Positions 49,486 to 61,201 of a stretch of 64,000 bases of DNA are shown piece by piece. Both the position numbers and the translations under genes were made by a program. Numbering within the stretch: position 1 is the first letter of the stretch; every line of letters starts with the position of its first letter. Under the pieces are notes generated by a model. The model had not been told where the DNA came from and ran no database searches. It worked only from the letters and a program-made list of their open reading frames with translations. Origin of the DNA: Bimuria novae-zelandiae CBS 107.79 (taxonomy: Eukaryota > Ascomycota > Dothideomycetes > Pleosporales > Didymosphaeriaceae); assembly GCA_010015655.1 (NCBI GenBank), contig ML976669.1:389166-453165 (forward strand), read 5' to 3'.

Positions 49486-50335
49486 ATGTGCTATTGCCCT
49501 CCCACTCAATAAACACCCACCCTCCCGGACCCCTTCTTCTCGCCCTCAATCACCCTACCAGACGCGGAATACCACACCCGCTGGTACATGAGCACCATCA
49601 TCACCCTCTCCTCCCTCAACTCCCTCAACTACCCCGACATCATCCCCCAAGTATACACCCACTTCACGACCCACCTCCTCTCCACCCTCCCCTCAGACGC
49701 CGAGCGCAAGGCCGCCGTCACCGTCCTACGCGAAGGCCTCATAAAATCCACCGGCATCGTCGGCGCCGCGCGCACCGGGAACGCGATGCGATCCTAGGCA
49801 ATTGTGTGCCAGAGGAGCTGAGAGATGCGGGGGTATCGCCGCGCTCGCAGGAGTCCGAGGACGTGGCGCGGGAGCGTGGACGGAGGTTCTGGGAGAGGAT
49901 TTATATGCGGAATGAGAGTTTTGATCCGGGGGCGAGTGTGAAGGCGAGTCCGGATTATGCGTTTGTTGTTAGAGGTGTGCTTTCCTTCCTCGAACCCCCC
50001 CCCCCCCCCCCCCCNNNNNNNNNNCCCTCTCCCCCAAACCCGTATCTTCACAGAACATATGTTCTTCCATCCGTTTTTGTTGGGCTTGGAATGGGGGTGG
50101 GGATGTCCATGAACCATTAGACGCGCTGTACGCCCGCATCTTCTCGTTCGATCGGGTAATCGACGATCTAACGACAGGCTACGCGATCGTATCAGCACTG
50201 TACGGAATGGATACGCCAAACCAGCTGCAGCACCACATGGAAGGCATGCTCATCAACGGGGCGACGAAGCAAGATCTAGTTGATCTGAGAGAGCAATGTT
50301 TGGGTCTGGGAGAGATATTAGGCGTTCAGAGCTGA
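49486..50335 (+). pseudogene. AhpD/carboxymuconolactone decarboxylase-like protein, broken
   Basis: Translation pieces fit the fungal AhpD-like fold family: ITLPDAEYHTRWYMSTIITL and VLREGLIKSTGIVGAARTGN (frame of 49588), ILGNCVPEELRDAGVSPRSQ and GRRFWERIYMRNESFDPGAS (next frame), then an intron from about 49972 (GTGTGC) to about 50052 (TTCACAG) holding C20 and a gap, then LYARIFSFDRVIDDLTTGYA and ending EILGVQS at 50335. Defects: TAA nine codons after the ATG at 49486 (CAA-to-TAA would explain it), a one-base shift at about 49793, and another in a G run at about 50099. The gene abuts RIP-affected DNA, so decay by leakage is plausible; poor sequence around the gap could also cause the shifts. 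Confidence 0.65.
49995..50024. other. C20 homopolymer and 10-base assembly gap
   Basis: Twenty C (49995-50014) run into ten N (50015-50024); the true sequence and length here are unknown. Confidence 0.98.
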
Positions 50336-50534
50336 TACGGCGATGTACCTATTCCAGATAAGCCGCCTGGTGTGTGAATATAAATCATGCACCACCACCC
50401 GCACAGGACCCTTGAGGCTTTGGTACTACGCACGCTATGCATTTTCCCTAGCCGCGAAATTTGGTTACTAATACACATGAAAGCTTAACATGAGTCCAGG
50501 CGAACCAGCCTAGAAAGTGACTTTTGTCACACAC

Positions 50535-53500
50535 TCACGAATACAGCTCCTCATCCCCATCCGCAGCGCTACCAAACCCGCCCTCTGCAATATCGAGGCT
50601 GTTCTTGCTGGCGTGGCTTGCGGCGGGCGCCTTGCCCTTGCCTTTCCCGCTACTGCCGCTACCACCTGCAGACGACCCGTTGATGTCGATATTTTCTGTG
50701 TGTACGACTAGTCCCTCCACGTCCGCAGTTTCAAGTGGTGCAATAGCTTTCCCCTTTCCCTTGTACGAGCTTGCTTTCCCTTCGCCATTCTGACCTTGCG
50801 AGGTTCCCTTCTTGCCCGTGCCTTCGAACGTCTTCCTCACACGCTCATAATGTTGGAGCTCATCTGCGCTAACGCTGGGTACGAGTTCTCTATGCGCCTC
50901 AATGAAGTCTTCTTCCCGCACCATTACAGCGGTATCCTCCTCAGTGGCGAGATGGTCAAAGAAGTAGGCAATCGAGATAGGGCTTTGGCGCTCTGCGTTG
51001 ATAGCAGCGACTTTTTCGTCAACAGCACGCGCCTGCCGCGTAATAGCCTTGAGCATGGCGTCGGAGCAGAGCGCGTACATGTCGGCACCGGTATATGTGA
51101 ATGGGAGGGTGGAGGCGACGCGGGCGAGAGAGAGGTCGGAATGCAACGTGAACCTGGCAATTTGTCAGTAAAGAGTATGGCGGTGGGAGGTTACAAGAGA
51201 CATACTTTCTTGACAGCGCTTCGAGGATGGTCTGCTGCTTCTCGTGCGTGTCTGACACACCCAAGTAAAGCATCTTGTCGAAGCGACCAGGTCGAAGTAG
51301 CGCTTGGTCAAGTAGATCGGGTCTGTTCGTTGCACCGATAACGAATACGCCTTCACCACCATCGCTCATGCCATCGAGTTCGGCAAGCAGCTGACTAACA
51401 ATGCGATCCATGACACCTCCGCTGTCACCCTGGTTCCCACGCTTAGGCGCGACGGAATCCAGTTCGTCGAAGAAAACAACGCATGGCCTTGCATCTCTTG
51501 CGCGCTGAAAGACCCGTCGTACGTTGGCTTCCGATTCACCAATGTACATATTGAGCAGCTCCGGACCTTTGACACTGAAGAAGTTGAGGGAGAATTCTGT
51601 TGCGATCGCTTTCGCGAGCAATGTCTTTCCTGTCCCAGGTGGGCCATAGAAGAGGATGCCACTACGCTTCTTCATGCCCTTGGCGAAGAGCTCTGGACGA
51701 GCTAGAGGAAGTTGGATGGTCTCCATGACGGCATCCTTGACGTGTGAGAGACCACCGACATCGGACCAGCTGACGTTGGGAATCTTGGGTGCGCCGATGG
51801 CATCGGCAAAGTTCTTGCGCGCGGCGTCGACGGCGCCGTCCAGGTCAGCTTTCGTTAGACTGTTGCTAAAATGACCTCCGGCGAGTTCAATGTCCCTCAG
51901 GGACACGGAAACACCGGCAGACTGCTCCTTCGAGACGGACTTCGCAAGTGTCTCGATACGGCTTCGCTTCGCGACCAGTGCACGATCGACCACATCGACA
52001 AGGTCACCCGCAACCAACGCTGCGGTCTTGACGGCAACGTTGCTAAGATCGACATCAGGCGATAGCCGAATGCCTGCATCCTCCACGATGCCGCGCAGAA
52101 TGCCTTCTCTTTCGCCCTCGTCCGGCGCAGACATTTCTATCTCGTGGGTGAACAGCCCGCGAATACCTTCAGGGACCTTATCGATCTCCGTCGTGGTTGC
52201 CACCAGTACACGCGAGTCTGCTAGAATCTCTTTGAGTGCGGTATTCATACGATCGGCGTTTAGGGCATCAACATGCTTAATCAGCAGAGCGGTGAATTCC
52301 GCACCGCAAGTGAGCGCACGTTCAGCCCTGGCTTTTAGAAAGCCTTCTGTTTTGACGTCTCCGCCGCCTGCACCACCTTCGCTTAGAATGTCGAAGGCAT
52401 CGATGGAGAAGGTATGCAAGCCTAGATCTTCGCATGCTCGAGTCACCACAGTGGCCTTCCCAATACCGCGCTGTGTAGACGTGAGCAACACAGCAATGGG
52501 CGGTAAACCGAGGTGGGTCGCCCTTGGGCTGGTGGCAGCAGAGATGAGCTCTCGCAATCGGCGACGCAAAGAAGAGATGTAGGGTTTGGGCATGTCCTCG
52601 ATCGTCATGATCTTTTGGTTTGCGGTGGTCGGTGCCCTCTTTGCACCAAGGTAGTATTGCCAAGTGCTGTTGATCGGAGGTGGTGTTTTGCCCTGCTCAC
52701 TGCCATTCATTTCCATCTTCGTGCTTGCTGCATCTACGGCTACGACACCACCCCACGGGTCCGGTTCTTCACCGTCTCTTTGCTCGTACGATGAGGCCGT
52801 GACGTTACCAATCTTGAACCAGGCGACTACTTTCGGCTTTTGATTGTCGGTGTTTGCTGAGTTCTCACTGAGACCATCCTTGCGCCTTGAAAGAAGCTCG
52901 TCACTGCCAACTTCCTCTTCATTCGCACTGGTTTGAAAGACTGCACGACCAAGAGACTCATCAATCGCCACGCCAATGAGATCCCCAGTCTTGACGATGC
53001 GGCGTTTTGATTCGAAATGGTCTTTGAGGGAGGCGAATAAACTGGGTTGTAGGAGACGTTCAGATGAGAGAGGAGTGGAAAGCTTCAATAGCGTTACTTC
53101 TTTCGCAGATGGGGGTGATGATGAATTGGTCAATTTAGGTTTTTGAATAGCAGTTCTAGGGCCGAGTGAAGGCTGGTGAGGGGCTAGCGGCGCGATGCGT
53201 AGATGGGACGGACTACCCATATTTGCGAGTAGCACAGGCGAGAGGTAAGCGTGCAGCGAAGAAGCTGTTGGCGCAAAGCCCGAGAAGCTGGACCGCCTGT
53301 CGAAATCATCCGACTTGTTCACCCGGTACGGCGTAATCTTTTTGGTCATTGCCTCGGGCAGGCCAAATATTCGTACAGGGCGCCATTCAGCACTGTCTTG
53401 ATGTTCAGCCCCAAATGCACCCAGGCCGAAGAGTGGATGCTGTGAAGGTTCGGGAGCAACCTCAATCTTGACCCAGTCACCAGAGAAACAGCCGACCTTG

Positions 53501-54889
53501 ACTAATGTGTTAGTATCGACGAACACGCGTGTCTCCTCATCATCTTCGCTGCCAGGCTTCGGATGGACTAGCTCGTCCGGTATGGGCTGTAGAAGCCCGT
53601 GGGCCTTGAACACCTTAGTTCGGGATGAAGGGCCACGCGCAGTGGTGGCAGTGAAGCTGGAAAAGACCGAACCAGGGGTTTGGATTCCATTGGTGTAAAG
53701 ATTACCGGGTCTCGGAGTAGCCGACGAGAATGCAGAGAGCACACCAGAGGACTGAGGTGGAAGCATGGGCGCATTGAGGGAGATGATGTCATCGGAGTCG
53801 TCGGAGAGATCGCTGACATCAGAGCCAGACAACTCAGACTCGAGGTTGTCGGTGGACTCCTCACCGGGAGGACTGTTGCCCTGAGAAGGCGAACGATCTT
53901 CAGCAGCCGAATAGAAGGTCTCGTTCGAGGTGTCTTCGGACTCATCCTCGAAGCCATTCAGCTCTCGTACAGGCTTCGCAGGGGCGAGGATTGGCGCAGG
54001 CTTGGAGCCACGATGAGACTGAAGAACGACGATCCGGGTCGTCGGCAGCAAGAGACCCTGGGCGACGGGCTCGCACGCCGTTATCTTCGCCGGAGGAGGT
54101 GGGACGTGGGTGATGGGGTGGGCGGGTAGCGGCAGCGGAAGGAGGTCACCCGTGTGGACCACGACTGGTGACTGTAGTGCTTCTCGCACCGCAGCCCTCC
54201 ACGCCTGCTCCTGCGCTGCATGGTCGACACCATTCGCGTGCTTTCCAGCCAGCCCATTGGCCTTTAAGAAGCGGTCTTTGGGACCCTTCGCCGCGCCATT
54301 TGTCCGTGACCCGCCAAAGCCACCGCCGAATTTTGCATGCACCTCGTCCAACTTCCTCAGCGCTTCAGTGTCCAGATTCACGTAGACTGTATCCAATGGC
54401 ACAGGTACGACATCGTATATACGAATCTCAATGGTTGTGTCTCTCCTCTGCGTCTTGTTTGGCGAGATGCTGTGGAGCGTGTGAGAGAAGGACTGCAGTG
54501 CAAGCGACGATGATGGAACTTGGAGGGATGAATGCGGCCGCGAGGTGGTCGTCGTCTCTTTAGAGGGGCGGCGAACGGGCAGGATGGTCCACGGGATGTT
54601 TTGGGAATTTACGATGGGGCTCGGCAACCACGGCGTGATAGCGACGTAGTGTATGCTGTCTACATGCAAACATTATTAGCTACCCAATTATTCAATGTCA
54701 TCTACATGTATGCATACCAGTGTCCTGTGCCCATGGGAAAAGATCATTGAACAGGTCCTCCGAGAGAATGCCCACCTCGCCCTTCATGCGGTCGTCCAGC
54801 AACAGACGCGCCGAAATGGCGGGTCGGTCGAGACGTCTTCTCCGTCGCCTCTTGCGCGGATGGATGGCGCCATGATTTTGCACCTCCAT
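50535..54889 (-). CDS. PEX6: Peroxisomal AAA ATPase PEX6 (three exons)
   Basis: PEX6 pairs with PEX1 in the hexameric AAA ATPase that extracts the ubiquitinated PTS1 receptor PEX5 from the peroxisomal membrane. Exons: 54889-54718, 54659-51206 and 51153-50535, about 1414 residues, normal for filamentous fungi. Introns of 58 nt (54660-54717, GTATGC...TAG) and 52 nt (51154-51205, GTATGT...CAG) keep the frame. The N-terminus has [20 protein letters not shown] and [18 protein letters not shown], typical of Pex6. D1 is degenerate ([12 protein letters not shown], near residue 782). D2 is canonical: GPPGTGKT at 1063-1070, [26 protein letters not shown]. The C-terminus is a Gly/Ser/Lys-rich tail. ATG 54889 is preferred; an in-frame ATG at 54964 would add 25 residues. 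Confidence 0.93.
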
Positions 54890-55617
54890 ACCTCTATTCA
54901 ATGTGCACTGGATCTGGACGTGTGTTGTCGCGCGCAGTATCGCATTGGTGCGGGCTGATGCCAAGACTTATCAATGGACCTCGGCTGGCGGCAGGCAGCT
55001 CGGGAACGATGTAGCCTTCAAATCATTTCCTCAGGGAGGAGTAGTGGGTCCCATGGATCGCAAGCACTAGCCGCAATGCGCAGAGAGCCTCCAAGGAAAG
55101 CTACCATACACATGTTCACATGAAAAAGGGCAACTGCTATGGAACGCGCCCCCAAGGTCCCCGCGTCGAGCCATCTCGAGCGGCTCCGGAATCCGCCTGT
55201 TTACACATCCTGGTCCCGCGGAACCACCACAATCCTGCACGCGATCGTGATTGTCGACACGTTGGAACGCTTCGCATAACCGTACAAATTCAGCAGCTTA
55301 GCGATGGTAGGCGATCAGTGTTGACTGGCCTTGGAAACGTGCAGAAAGGAATGTCCGTAATACCTCTGACATCATCGAATCAACAATCCTCAGCCACATA
55401 GGTAACCAAGAAAATCAATTCGCCATGGCTTCGCGGGGACCCTCTTTTCACTTTCCCATAACTTTAAACTTGTCGTTCACATGAAAATCTGAAAAATCCC
55501 TTCTTGCGGTGACCCCTCGCCATTCGACTTCCCCAGTCACTCCACACGCACATGTCATTTCTCCACAGCACCGAATTCACCGTAGTTACACCAAATGAGC
55601 CCTCGCGATAACAAACT
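54890..55617. promoter_or_regulatory. Divergent intergenic region, PEX6 / lipase
   Basis: 728 bp between the two start codons, which are transcribed away from each other; must contain both promoters. Short ORFs here (for example 55120-55401) have no recognisable features. No specific operator was identified. Confidence 0.5.
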
Positions 55618-57915
55618 ATGACAACCACCGCTAAGCTACGAGAAAAGATTGATCATACACAAAACAAGTCGAAAACAAAGACAAAGGCTGCCATCGATTT
55701 CGCGCGCCAGGCTGAGAAATTAGCATATCTCGCCCCTGATCAAGAAAATGACGCGACGGGCTCAACACAAGCCGTCGAGGCCAAATTTATCACGGCGCAA
55801 GATTCCGTCATTGTAACTGCAGGTGGAGGGCGATTACCAGCCGTACCTATCGAAGAAGGGAAAAAGCTCAACAAATTGAGGGACGAGGTGGGCGACAGGG
55901 ACCCTTCCGAGAGCGAACCGATCAAAGTCGAATCACGTGAGGCGAAAGATGGCACGATACACGGCGCAACTCCAGCACCAAGAGGCTCTAATTCGTATGC
56001 CGGCGAAGAAGGAAAGACCGACGCTCCGCTCCAGAGTCAGACACCACCGTCAAGAACAAATCCGCTTTTTCCACCACTGCCCATGTACGGGCCTCCGACA
56101 CTGCTTCGGAAGTTACACGTTTTGTTCTTCAGGTGCTCCTCTGCCGTTCTATCGTTATGTTTTCTACTGGTGATCATCCTCGGTGCTCTATTCACGAGTA
56201 TGCCAGACGTTGCGATGCGGCAATGGATGCGCCTCACGTTCAGGAATCCTGACAAGAAGCGACCGTTTTTCCAAGAAGAGGACAGGAGGAGAAGGGCACG
56301 ACGCGTAGCCGAAAAAGCTTGGAAGAAGCGTCACTCGGAAGCCAGCATGGATACGAAGGATGCCGACGAATTTATACCACTCGAGGGTGGTCCCGACCAG
56401 ATCCCCTGCGATGTCCGCTACTATGCCCGACGCGTCGGCCTCGACTGCGAGATCTTCGACGTCCAAACCGAAGACGGCTTCATCATCGAACTCTGGCATG
56501 TTTACAACCCCCGCGAGTATAAAAGATCGGAACCCTCCCAGCGGACGCCCAACGAGCCTAATGTTTTCCATACCCACAACTCGACGGATGGAGTTTCTGG
56601 CTCGCAGTACCAGCCCGGCGATAAAAAGTACCCCGTGCTCATGATCCACGGCCTCCTCCAATCCGCAGGCGCATATTGCACAAACGACGACGACAGTCTC
56701 GCCTTCTTCCTCGCCAAGTCGGGCTACAATGTCTGGCTGGGCAACAACCGCTGCGGCTTCAAACCCCGCCACAACATGCTATCCTACTCCGACCCCCGTA
56801 TGTGGGCGTGGAACATCCGGCAAATGGGAGTCATGGATCTGCCGGCCCTCATCTCACGCGTCCTCACCGAGACCGGATTTCCCAAGCTCGGACTCATCGC
56901 ACACTCCCAAGGTACTACGCAAACACTCGTCGCTCTCGCGAAAGAACAGCGCCCCGAGATTGGCGAGAAGATTTCCGTATTTTGCGCGCTGGCGCCCGCC
57001 GCCTATGCCGGCCCACTGATTGGCAAGATGTACTTCAAATTCATGCGTGTCATCAGCCCAGGCATGTTCCGCGCCATCTTCGGCATCCACGCCTTCATCC
57101 CGTTCATGATGACGATGCATGCCCTGCTTCCGCCTCGCTTCTACGGTGCAATGGGATACCGCGTCTTCTCCTTCCTGTTCAACTGGACCGACGACCGGTG
57201 GGAGAGGGATCTTCGAGACCGCATGTTTCAGTTCGCGCCTGTGTACGTCAGCGCTGAGTCGATGCGCTGGTGGCTCGGACGGGAATGTTTCGCGAAGCAG
57301 AAATGCATTCTTGCCACGCAAGAGGAGAAGAACATCGAGGACCGCGAGGATAAAGAGGAGGATCAGTCGCGCGAGCGCGAGTCGGAGGATTCTTCGGATA
57401 CGGATGATGACGAGTCCGGTGAAGGGAGAACAGGAAGGCGTAATGACGATAGGGGAAGGTATGCATGGTATGGACCGCGCACGCCACCGTTTGCGTTCTG
57501 GGTCTGCGGGAATGACGCGCTTGTTGATGGAAGGCGGCTTTTGCGCCGCTTCGAGCGTGGGAGAGAACCGCACGTTGACCTTGTGCATTCGAAGATTATC
57601 GAAGGGTATGAACATCTTGATGTCATTTGGGCGATGGATGCGATCGAGAAGGTGGGCAAGGAGGTGCGAGAAGTGATTTGGAAGACTGCAGACGAAGAAT
57701 CTCGGAAGCTGTGCCGGACACCACGAGGGTGCGGCGATATCAAGCAAGAAGAGTTCTATAAGTGTGGTGATGAGCACGAGATCGAACTGCGGAGAATGGA
57801 TTCGACGGCTGGCGAGTGGAGTGCCAAGGGGAGACAGCAGGTCAGCGGTGGTGGTGGAGAAGGAAACCGCGACCTAGAGCGTGAGATTGCTGAGGGTGAA
57901 GAACAGTCGGAGTGA
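55618..57915 (+). CDS. Membrane-anchored acid lipase / steryl ester hydrolase (YEH/TGL1-like)
   Basis: Single-exon protein of 765 residues in the alpha/beta-hydrolase acid-lipase family, whose fungal members hydrolyse steryl esters in lipid droplets or at the plasma membrane. A hydrophilic N-terminal extension precedes one transmembrane segment (about 167-194, VLSLCFLLVIILGALF). The family's lipid-associated region starts near 262 (IPCDVRYYARRVGLDCEIFD), followed by VLMIHGLLQS and WLGNNRCGFKPRHN. The nucleophile is Ser430 in AHSQG; the acid is Asp633 or Asp637 (GNDALVDG); the His is His666 (YEHLDVIWAMD). Between Ser and Asp lies a highly acidic insert (about 572-612), not typical of the yeast enzymes. 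Substrate is inferred from family resemblance only; the gene is not tied to its neighbours. Confidence 0.88.
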   Translation: MTTTAKLREKIDHTQNKSKTKTKAAIDFARQAEKLAYLAPDQENDATGSTQAVEAKFITAQDSVIVTAGGGRLPAVPIEEGKKLNKLRDEVGDRDPSESEPIKVESREAKDGTIHGATPAPRGSNSYAGEEGKTDAPLQSQTPPSRTNPLFPPLPMYGPPTLLRKLHVLFFRCSSAVLSLCFLLVIILGALFTSMPDVAMRQWMRLTFRNPDKKRPFFQEEDRRRRARRVAEKAWKKRHSEASMDTKDADEFIPLEGGPDQIPCDVRYYARRVGLDCEIFDVQTEDGFIIELWHVYNPREYKRSEPSQRTPNEPNVFHTHNSTDGVSGSQYQPGDKKYPVLMIHGLLQSAGAYCTNDDDSLAFFLAKSGYNVWLGNNRCGFKPRHNMLSYSDPRMWAWNIRQMGVMDLPALISRVLTETGFPKLGLIAHSQGTTQTLVALAKEQRPEIGEKISVFCALAPAAYAGPLIGKMYFKFMRVISPGMFRAIFGIHAFIPFMMTMHALLPPRFYGAMGYRVFSFLFNWTDDRWERDLRDRMFQFAPVYVSAESMRWWLGRECFAKQKCILATQEEKNIEDREDKEEDQSRERESEDSSDTDDDESGEGRTGRRNDDRGRYAWYGPRTPPFAFWVCGNDALVDGRRLLRRFERGREPHVDLVHSKIIEGYEHLDVIWAMDAIEKVGKEVREVIWKTADEESRKLCRTPRGCGDIKQEEFYKCGDEHEIELRRMDSTAGEWSAKGRQQVSGGGGEGNRDLEREIAEGEEQSE

Positions 57916-58095
57916 GCCGTGGACAGTTCGCGACTTGGAGCACATCAGACGACGTTTGACGACGATAATGACTTGCATTGCGGCAGTGACTGTCTTTGTA
58001 CACATATATCCCCTCCCTTAATCAAGACCATCTGCCCCTATCCCATACAATTAGATCAATATTACACAAGGAATTACACCTACCAATCCTTCCAG

Positions 58096-58128
58096 TCTCC
58101 CTCTCTCTCTCTCTCACTCTCTCTCTCC
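58096..58128. repeat. CT-rich microsatellite
   Basis: Pyrimidine (CT)n run in the 3' intergenic region between the convergent lipase and membrane-protein genes. Confidence 0.8.
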
Positions 58129-58149
58129 AGAACCAAGCAAAAACCTCTC

Positions 58150-58628
58150 TCACTCCTTCTCAGATTCTGCCTCTGCCTCTGCAACACGAATCTCCCCGCC
58201 CCTTAACCAATATATAAAAACCGCCACAAAAAACACCGTAGCCATGACACCACTCCAATAAACCCCATGCACCAACCCTCCCAGGAACCCGTTCCAAAAA
58301 CCCCTTGCCCCCAGCCGCCGCTCCACTACTCACCGGTGCGCTCCCCGTCCCAGTTGGTGCAGGTGTAACCAACGCACTCCCAGTCACCGTCGCCGTCCCG
58401 TCTATCACATGAATAGTCACAGCTTGAATACCCCAGTACTCATCCGTGCCCGTCCCCGGAACGCTATGCCGCTCCACGTCCGACACGCTCACGGTCGGCT
58501 TGTCTTTTGTGCCGTGCCCAAAGCTCGTCGTGGCACAGGCGGCTTTTGTCGCGGGACGGCCTTCGAAGGCGCACGTGGTGTGGTAAGTGTACCACGTCCC
58601 ACTGGAGTGTAGCCAGTCGAACGCTAAC
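58150..58628 (-). CDS. Small single-pass membrane protein, last exon, with probable frameshift
   Basis: The last exon appears to begin at 58628 after a branch-like CTAAC and an AG acceptor. It reads LAFDWLHSSGTWYTYHTTCA, GTKDKPTVSVSDVERHSVPG and a Pro/Thr/Ser stalk (TPAPTGTGSAP). The open frame then continues to 58160 with unlikely text, but shifting one base at the T5 run (58296-58300) gives FWNGFLGGLVHGVYWSG, a clear transmembrane helix VMATVFFVAVFIYWL and an acidic tail VAEAEAESEKE ending at 58150. This suggests a type I membrane protein with a one-base indel (mutation or sequencing error). Upstream exons were not fixed; a Cys-containing minus frame lies at 58683-58997. Family unknown. Confidence 0.5.
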
Positions 58629-59013
58629 CTCGTGCGTTAGCATGCTCAGATACCGCAGGCACGAGACTGTACATGTGTACTCTTATATAATGTACCTACG
58701 CCTCAATGGGATGGGAAGATAAGGTGGAGGAGGGAACATACTGCTCGGCCCCACCGCCATTGTATACGTCGGATTTGTATATGTCTTCGGCTTTCTGCCC
58801 CAGCACGGCTCGGTGTTCTCGCGGCAACATTCCCACGAATTAGCGCTGCTTTGGGGGCTGCTGCTGTGACGCGGCCTGCTCGTATCATTTCGCTGACGAC
58901 GATAAGATATACCGTCTCTACATATAGGTGTGTTATGTACGGTGAAGTTACCGCTTGAGGTGAAGTTCGGTCTTGTGACTGACGGAGTTGTAGACAAAGT
59001 TAGCTTAGGGTGT
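58629..59013 (-). other. Probable intron and 5' exon region of the membrane-protein gene
   Basis: Minus-strand frame 58997-58683 contains paired cysteines (SANSWECCRENTEPCWGRKP) and may be an upstream exon of the gene ending at 58150, but no splice pairing could be settled. It begins only a few bases from the MFS stop codon at 59014. Confidence 0.3.
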
Positions 59014-60570
59014 CTATGCTCTATCCATCCATCTATAGCTTACCGTGAACTTCTCCCTGATGCTCTCCCCATACAAATAGAATAGTATGGGAGCAGGCGC
59101 TAGGACCAAGCCGACGAAGCCAAAGACGCTGATTCCCCACCCGTACCCCAACGGTACTATGCCTCCCACTAAGCTCCTGAACACCGTCCCTGCCGCAATG
59201 GCAGACGCAGCACACGATTCAAAGGAATCGATGTAGTAATTCTGCGTGCAGTTCAGGATCATGACCTGCCCGATTCCGTAGAAGAAGGTCGGCACGATGC
59301 TCGCGAACCAATGCACTTTCTTCTCCACGCTCCACGCGAACCCAAACAGCGACACTAGGATGAATACGGCTCCAATATTCGCGAGTGGTAGGCGGAACTC
59401 GGGCCGAGGTTTCTCGTTGTGCTTTGCTGTGAGCTTTTTGTACACATCGTCGATGCGCGGTACGAGGAACCAGACTGCGAAAAGAAAGCCCGTGCCAGGA
59501 CCAAGGTACAGCAGCCCAACTTTCTCAGTGGAAAATCCATAAATGCCCGAGTAGATGTCCTGCATATTCGTGTAAATGTTGTACGTTGTGCCGAAGATGA
59601 GCGCCTGGTATATGCTCATGACTGCGACAATGGGCTGAGCGAAGATACGCGGAGGGCGAGACAGCGAGTGTGCAATCTTTTGTCTCAGGGGACGGGAGTC
59701 TTCGCCTTCAAAGCGGTAATTCGTCCCATCTCCGTCTCTGCCTCTGTGGCTGACTTCTTCGAAGTAGCTCTTCATGCGCGCGAGGATGACGGGTGCGTAC
59801 GTCTCGCGTAGGAAGAAGTAGCCCGCAAAGGTGTTGACGAAGCACACGACGGTCATGACCCAGAAAATCCACCGCCATCCGAGGCGCTGCACGATGAAGC
59901 CGCCGAACAGCGGACCCAGAGTTGGGCCAAGAAGAGGACCGAGCAGGTACCATCCGAACACTCCAGCTCTTTCACTCGGTATGAACATGTCGCTTATGGT
60001 GCCTCCGCCATTCGCGATGCCGACGCTGCCGAAGAAGCCCGACACGCTGCGCACAGTGATAAGAAACGCAATGTTCGGCGCGAGCGCGGCGGGTATCTGA
60101 AGGAGAGCGAAGATAGGGAAGCATGTCAGGTAGAGGTTCCTGCGGCCAAAGGCCTCGGAGAGTGGTGCGAGGATGAGCGGGCCGATGCCCAGCATGATGA
60201 CGAAGCCGGTGGTCGTTGCGATAACGGCCGTGGGCGACGTGTGCAGATCCTCTGCTATCTCCTCGATCCCCGGTGTGAACATGGAGCTCACGAGGGGGCT
60301 TACAACTGAATGATTGTTAGTAGGAAAATCATCTGAAAAGTCTCACGACGACGTACTGGACATGGCGGCTATAACGCCCACGTTCGCAAGCTTCCTCCAC
60401 CGCGGCCATGCTCGTGGGTCCTCCTTGGGGTGGTCTGAAAGTTTGAGGATCTACGAGGTATGAGATACAGCTTCTGAACAGTGGCAACAGAGAAGCATAA
60501 GTACCGGACGAACATCCTCCTCGTCGTCGCTCCAGCGCTGTAGAAGTGGCGTGCGCTCGTCGCGTGGCAT
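59014..60570 (-). CDS. MFS transporter, DHA1 (drug:H+ antiporter) type
   Basis: Three exons (60570-60505, 60450-60357, 60305-59014) give 483 residues. The introns are 54 nt (60451-60504, GTACTT...TAG, phase 0) and 51 nt (60306-60356, GTACGT...CAG, phase 1), and the joined frame reads ILKLSDHPKEDPRAWPRWRK then LANVGVIAAMSIVSPLVSS, as expected before TM1 in this family. Motif A appears as LSEAFGRR (101-108) between TM2 and TM3; the antiporter motif C as GWYLLGPLLGPTLGPLFGG in TM5. About twelve hydrophobic segments are present, with a charged central loop (RGRDGDGTNYRFEGEDSRPL). Role: proton-driven efflux of small molecules at the plasma membrane; substrate unknown. The gene is intact and convergent with nothing obvious; a P450 remnant lies upstream. 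Confidence 0.9.
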
Positions 60571-61201
60571 CGTGTTGATGTGCCGTTCCCGTTCTGTGCT
60601 TCACCGATTGTCGATGGAGGGTAGAGATAGAACCACACCACACTCGAGCATGGTTTGTATTTTCGCCATGACGGCTACTGTTAGCAGTGCTGACTGGGTC
60701 TGTGGACCTTTGATGCAGTGTCATCGATCGTAGACACTCTTCGATCTGATGTCACACGCTAGGGGTACCGAGATCTGTGTTCGCTTGTGCTACCAATCAT
60801 CTGCATTTACCCCAGATCGCCATAGGTCGTGGGAATCAAAATCTAACTGACACTCTTCAGGCGGTTTGATTCGCAGGTGCTAGGTAGCAGCGTAGGGTGG
60901 TGTTAAGGTGTTGGACGAGGGGGTTGTTGGAGATGGGCGGAACCGTGGAAATGCACGTGCAGAGCTTTTCACGAGCACCTGCAGCTCATGGAGGCATGTT
61001 TGGTAAGATCTGGTGAGCATCGTCATGATTTCGAGTGGGAAAGAGACTACAGTTCTACCAAGGTACGGTCTGAAAGATGCACCGAGGGATTCGATCTTGT
61101 CGCGGAGCAAAAGGCTAACCTTCTGCTCCTGTCGGAGTAGAATGTTCTTAACCGTCACATATATCAACTGCATTGTTCTCCATGCGCGTAACTAAGACTT
61201 C
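60571..61201. other. Intergenic region, MFS promoter side
   Basis: Between the MFS start and the P450 fragment's stop; presumably holds the MFS promoter. Short ORFs lack family features. Confidence 0.4.

Noticed and set aside
51890..52582. Long plus-strand ORFs antisense to PEX6 (for example 230 codons)
   Set aside because: Shadow frames of the strongly coding minus strand, with no domain of their own.
55120..55401. 93-codon ORF in the PEX6/lipase intergenic region
   Set aside because: No recognisable features; lies where two promoters are expected.
56854..57777. 307-codon minus-strand ORF inside the lipase gene
   Set aside because: Antisense shadow of a well-supported lipase frame.
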